NCBI GenBank assembly: GCA_016931415.1
Contig: JAFGEW010000004.1
Span: forward strand, 1-34,152
DNA length: 34,152 nt
Origin: Verrucomicrobiota bacterium
GTDB taxonomy: Bacteria; Auribacterota; JABMQX01; JAFGEW01
Direction: 5' to 3'
In this document: positions 31,936 to 34,152 of the stretch, piece by piece
How the letters are laid out: every line of letters begins with the position of its first letter
Position numbering within the stretch: position 1 is the stretch's first letter
Notes under the pieces: generated by a model
The model's input: only the letters and a program-made list of their open reading frames with translations
The model's database searches: none
Told to the model about the DNA's origin: nothing
Translations under genes and position numbers: made by a program

Positions 31936-32760
31936 CTAGGCAACGCCCAGTCGTTCGAGCACGTCGTGGACGCGCTCGAACGCGTCGCGGATGACGCGCG
32001 CTCGCTCCTCGGGGTCGTTTATCTCCTCGAAGTTGGCGACGTGCGCCGGTCCGATCGCGTCAACTGAGCCGAAGTGCTTGGCCAACCGCGCCAGCCCATC
32101 GCGGACCAGACCGTGACCAAGCCGCGGGGTGAACGCCTCGACGACCGCGTCGGCGCCACCGAGGTAGTGCTTGATGCAGTAGTAGATGTCCCAGGCGTCT
32201 TTCTCCTTCAGGCGTTCGTCGAGCGCCATGCTCTTCATGACGACGAAGGGAACCAGGGAGGCGACACGGACGCGCACGGCATCGGTCCCACCACCGGGGA
32301 GTGTGGCCTCGACGGTCGTTTCCAAGGGGGACTCGAAGGCCAAGTCCGCCCCTCGCGCTTTTCGCACCCGGACGTCCTGGACCGTCTGCGTCCTGTGTCC
32401 TGCCGCAGTGCCTCCGTACTCGCCTCCCAGAAGGTCAAGCTGGACGCGCAGTACGCGTCCGGCCACCTGGATGGCCCGATAGAAGATGAAGGGCTGAGGC
32501 CCGGGCTCGTATCCGCGTTCGAGCAGCAACTGCCGTATGGTTCGATAGGCCGCTCCGGTCACAGTGCGATGGTCCACGGCCAAGTCGATGTCGAGACTGC
32601 CCACATGAGCCGTCTCGGCCGATGGGCACAAGAACTCAGGCACCCAGCCGCCAACGAGAACGATGCCCTCTCGATAGCGGCCCAGGAGATGGAGAACCTC
32701 GGCCAACACGGAGCGGGCGGCCTCAACCGCCTCGCGGTTGTAGTCGCGTCGCGTCACCAT
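31936..32760 (-). CDS. AbiEii-like nucleotidyltransferase toxin
   Basis: A 274-residue protein from ATG 32760, overlapping the upstream gene's stop by 7 bases. It has the nucleotidyltransferase core: IVLVGGWVPEF (the two Gly of the GS/GG motif), SLDIDLAVD (metal-binding D57 and D59) and a third acidic residue in RVQLDLLGG (about D109). The later FVVMKSMALDERLKEKDAWD segment matches the conserved Lys/Arg/Asp region of AbiEii (PF08843-type) toxins, some of which are known to block translation by adding nucleotides to tRNA. Paired with the AbiEi-type gene upstream, it is probably the toxin of a type IV toxin-antitoxin or abortive-infection module. A housekeeping nucleotidyltransferase is a less likely alternative. 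Confidence 0.78.
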   Translation of the reverse strand: MVTRRDYNREAVEAARSVLAEVLHLLGRYREGIVLVGGWVPEFLCPSAETAHVGSLDIDLAVDHRTVTGAAYRTIRQLLLERGYEPGPQPFIFYRAIQVAGRVLRVQLDLLGGEYGGTAAGHRTQTVQDVRVRKARGADLAFESPLETTVEATLPGGGTDAVRVRVASLVPFVVMKSMALDERLKEKDAWDIYYCIKHYLGGADAVVEAFTPRLGHGLVRDGLARLAKHFGSVDAIGPAHVANFEEINDPEERARVIRDAFERVHDVLERLGVA

Positions 32761-33812
32761 TGCGGCACGATCACCTCGTCGAGGATCTTCTGCGCGGCTT
32801 CTTCGCCGCGCCCTTTCAGACCGAGCAGGTCGAGATAGGCCTGCACCGGCGAGACCACGCAAGCGCCGTCGATTTGCCTCACGCCATAGAACACGCCCGA
32901 ATCGAACGGGTCGAGAAACGTGACGTTCGGACCGCTCGTCACTTCCTTGAGGCCCAGCTCGCGGGCGATGGCGCCGGCCGGGCCCTCGACGTAGGCATAC
33001 ACGCGCTGATAGCGCACGGCGGGCGCCATGCGCGCCGCCGCCGAGAAGGCGGTAAGCGCGCAACGCGCTCCTCCGCCTGAGCACACTGCGGCCAGAGATG
33101 CTTCCAGCTCCGACGGCGCCATGGGCGTGTAGTAGTCGCTCGCTACGTTGCGCCGGAACGTGTAGTTGTCCGACCATTCGGCGAGCAGCTTCTTCGGCTC
33201 CCCGAGCGTGAAGCCCGTCTTGGCCTCCCCTATCCACTCCCGGTCACCGAGCAGCCGCTTGACGTTCGAGACCAGGCCGAGACTGACCTCCGCCTCTCGC
33301 GCCAGGTCGGCCACTTTCCAGGGCCCGCGTGGCGCGCTGAGCAGGACGCGCAGAACGCGACTGGCCTTCGGCGAGTACAGCGTCCGCAAGTCTCGCCTCG
33401 CGGCAAACCTGTTCGGCCGGCCTTCGCGCTCGACGAAGACGGTGCCGAACGACAGCCGGCAGTTGCCCGAAAGGTCCAGAAAGCCAACATCGTGTGCCGT
33501 GCAGACTTCCGCGGCCGCCGGGGACACGTAGGGCGCAACGAAGACGCCGTAGGCTTTCCTGTATCGGCCGAGGAACTGAAGAAGCTGGTTGACAGCCTGC
33601 GTCGCCAGCCGCGGCTGTCCGCTCGCCTTGACCTCGAAGACCAGCCGCCACGTGCCTCGCGGCCCCTTGACCGAGGCGACCAGGTCGGGGTTCGTTGCCG
33701 ACTTGGCGCGCGGCGTCTCGATGCGCACGAGCTCGAGCGAAGGGATGGCCCGGAGCAGGCTGCGCACCGCTTCCCTGGCCTGAACCGCCACTTGCTTCTC
33801 GGTGAGCGTCAC
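32754..33812 (-). CDS. AbiEi-like antitoxin/transcriptional regulator with restriction-fold-like N-terminus
   Basis: About 352 residues from GTG 33812. ATG 33848 gives 12 more residues but lies inside the predicted -10 box, so GTG is preferred (AAAGG is 10 bases upstream). Residues about 30-115 look like a restriction-endonuclease-like domain: NPDLVASV (D43), then WRLVFEVKASGQ (E60, K62), the D...ExK pattern. LDLSGNCRL and SPKASRVLRVLLSAPRG lead into a winged-helix region (about 150-195, VADLAREAEVSLGLVSNVKR). This agrees with the AbiEi_2 type (PF09952, annotated as type IV antitoxin regulator). The C-terminal part (about 200-352) probably neutralises the toxin. As an autorepressor it would bind the palindrome at 33825-33842. 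Confidence 0.75.
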   Translation of the reverse strand: MTLTEKQVAVQAREAVRSLLRAIPSLELVRIETPRAKSATNPDLVASVKGPRGTWRLVFEVKASGQPRLATQAVNQLLQFLGRYRKAYGVFVAPYVSPAAAEVCTAHDVGFLDLSGNCRLSFGTVFVEREGRPNRFAARRDLRTLYSPKASRVLRVLLSAPRGPWKVADLAREAEVSLGLVSNVKRLLGDREWIGEAKTGFTLGEPKKLLAEWSDNYTFRRNVASDYYTPMAPSELEASLAAVCSGGGARCALTAFSAAARMAPAVRYQRVYAYVEGPAGAIARELGLKEVTSGPNVTFLDPFDSGVFYGVRQIDGACVVSPVQAYLDLLGLKGRGEEAAQKILDEVIVPQW

Positions 33813-33824
33813 TGTTTGTATACC

Positions 33825-33842
33825 TTTCAACGTTCGTTGAAA
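33825..33842. promoter_or_regulatory. Candidate operator (perfect 8-bp palindrome) of the AbiE-like pair
   Basis: TTTCAACG-TT-CGTTGAAA is an exact inverted repeat with a 2-base centre. It covers the predicted transcription start, between the -10 box and the GTG start of the regulator. AbiEi antitoxins repress their own operons at inverted repeats (established for the family), so this is the natural binding site. Confidence 0.6.
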
Positions 33843-33845
33843 TAG

Positions 33846-33874
33846 CATATATCACTGATCCGTGGATCGGTCAA
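33846..33874 (-). promoter_or_regulatory. Candidate promoter of the AbiE-like pair
   Basis: On the minus strand TTGACC (33874-33869), a 17-base spacer and TATATG (33851-33846). The start would fall near 33839, within the palindrome. The region is visibly AT-richer than its surroundings. Confidence 0.6.
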
Positions 33875-33922
33875 CAGCATTTTCCGGTCCAGGATGGCGG
33901 ACGGGACGGAGAATGCGGAGCG

Positions 33923-34152
33923 GAGGATCTCGCGCAGAGGAGGGGGAAGGAGATAACCACGGAGGGCACGGAGGGACACGGAGGGACCGAAGGGTTTCTC
34001 GCGGAGGCGCAGGGGACGCAGAGGGGGACTTGCACGAGGACGTGGAATTGCAGGTTCCTGTTCTGCGGGTGTAGCGCCGGCATCTTGCCGGCTGTCGCGG
34101 CGGCATCTTGCCGACGCGTGGATATGGACGCACGGGCAGGATGCCCGTGCTA
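33923..34152 (+). repeat. Direct repeat, copy 2 (right flank of AbiE-like pair, cut by window end)
   Basis: Second copy of 31379-31607, same orientation, about 95% identical, starting GAGGATCTCGCGCAG. It begins 111 bases upstream of the GTG start of the regulator and contains the same three hairpins. The window ends inside it. The stretch 33875-33922 holds nothing recognisable. Confidence 0.92.

Noticed and set aside
32761-33237. N-terminal extension of the AbiEii-like protein
   Set aside because: The stretch is antiparallel-frame shadow of the regulator gene. The 7-base overlap start at 32760 is typical of coupled toxin-antitoxin genes.
1-34152. tRNA, rRNA, riboswitch or integrase/transposase genes
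   Set aside because: I looked for cloverleaf-like arms, rRNA core motifs, known riboswitch cores and recombinase motifs and saw none. Weak matches cannot be excluded without a covariance search.

Overview
The window is high-GC bacterial chromosome, gene-dense but cut up by many palindromic intergenic repeats. Several features point to the PVC superphylum (Planctomycetota, Verrucomicrobiota, Lentisphaerota, Kiritimatiellota) or a neighbouring phylum: a PEP-CTERM protein, secreted parallel beta-helix and PQQ-propeller proteins, a cytochrome c nitrite reductase pair, a stripped-down pseudopilus operon, and the repeat style (ATCCTGTCA arrays, GGCATCTTGCCG and GCAGGATGCCCG hairpins). No rRNA, tRNA or universal marker was seen, so the phylum is inference.

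Layout. 1-3.2 kb: end of a gene, a secreted beta-helix protein sharing its C-terminal tail, and a repeat block. 3.2-6.3 kb: an unrecognised 250-aa protein and three related small lipoproteins, separated by repeats. 6.3-8.7 kb: nrfHA with candidate promoter and terminator. 8.7-11 kb, minus strand: an RlmD-type 23S rRNA methyltransferase carrying an in-frame repeat insertion, then a SHOCT membrane protein. 11.2-12.6 kb: an isolated phage-portal-like gene with its own promoter. 12.9-15.3 kb, minus: an RND/MMPL exporter. 15.6-17.2 kb: a nucleoid-protein-like basic protein and a membrane-anchored EEP-family hydrolase. 17.2-17.5 kb: a 73-bp tandem array. 17.5-18.5 kb, minus: a Ca2+/cation antiporter. 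18.5-23.3 kb, minus: a six-gene operon with two GspF/PilC proteins, a short GspE ATPase and three pseudopilin-like proteins. 24-24.7 kb: a PEP-CTERM protein and terminator. 25-28.5 kb, minus: a very large all-helical protein of unknown function. 28.6-29.4 kb, minus: a TIM-barrel-like protein. 29.9-31.4 kb: a secreted PQQ propeller with a FIMAH-like C-terminus. 31.4-34.15 kb: a type IV toxin-antitoxin-like pair (AbiEii nucleotidyltransferase, AbiEi regulator) between two roughly 95% identical 229/230-bp direct repeats.

Functionally, NrfHA would take electrons from the quinol pool to reduce nitrite to ammonium. The pseudopilus operon, lipoproteins, beta-helix, PEP-CTERM and propeller proteins all concern the cell envelope or its outside. 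The AbiE-like pair, the orphan portal and perhaps the large helical protein look like accessory genes.

The most unusual thread is a modular two-hairpin element: a roughly 8-bp stem, an 11-13-nt spacer, then a 5-6-bp stem usually with a TTC or TAA loop. It occurs singly, in arrays of 60, 71-73 and 133 bp period, and once inside the rlmD reading frame, where it encodes about 50 extra residues. A second hairpin family keeps a five-base loop while its stems change in complementary fashion.
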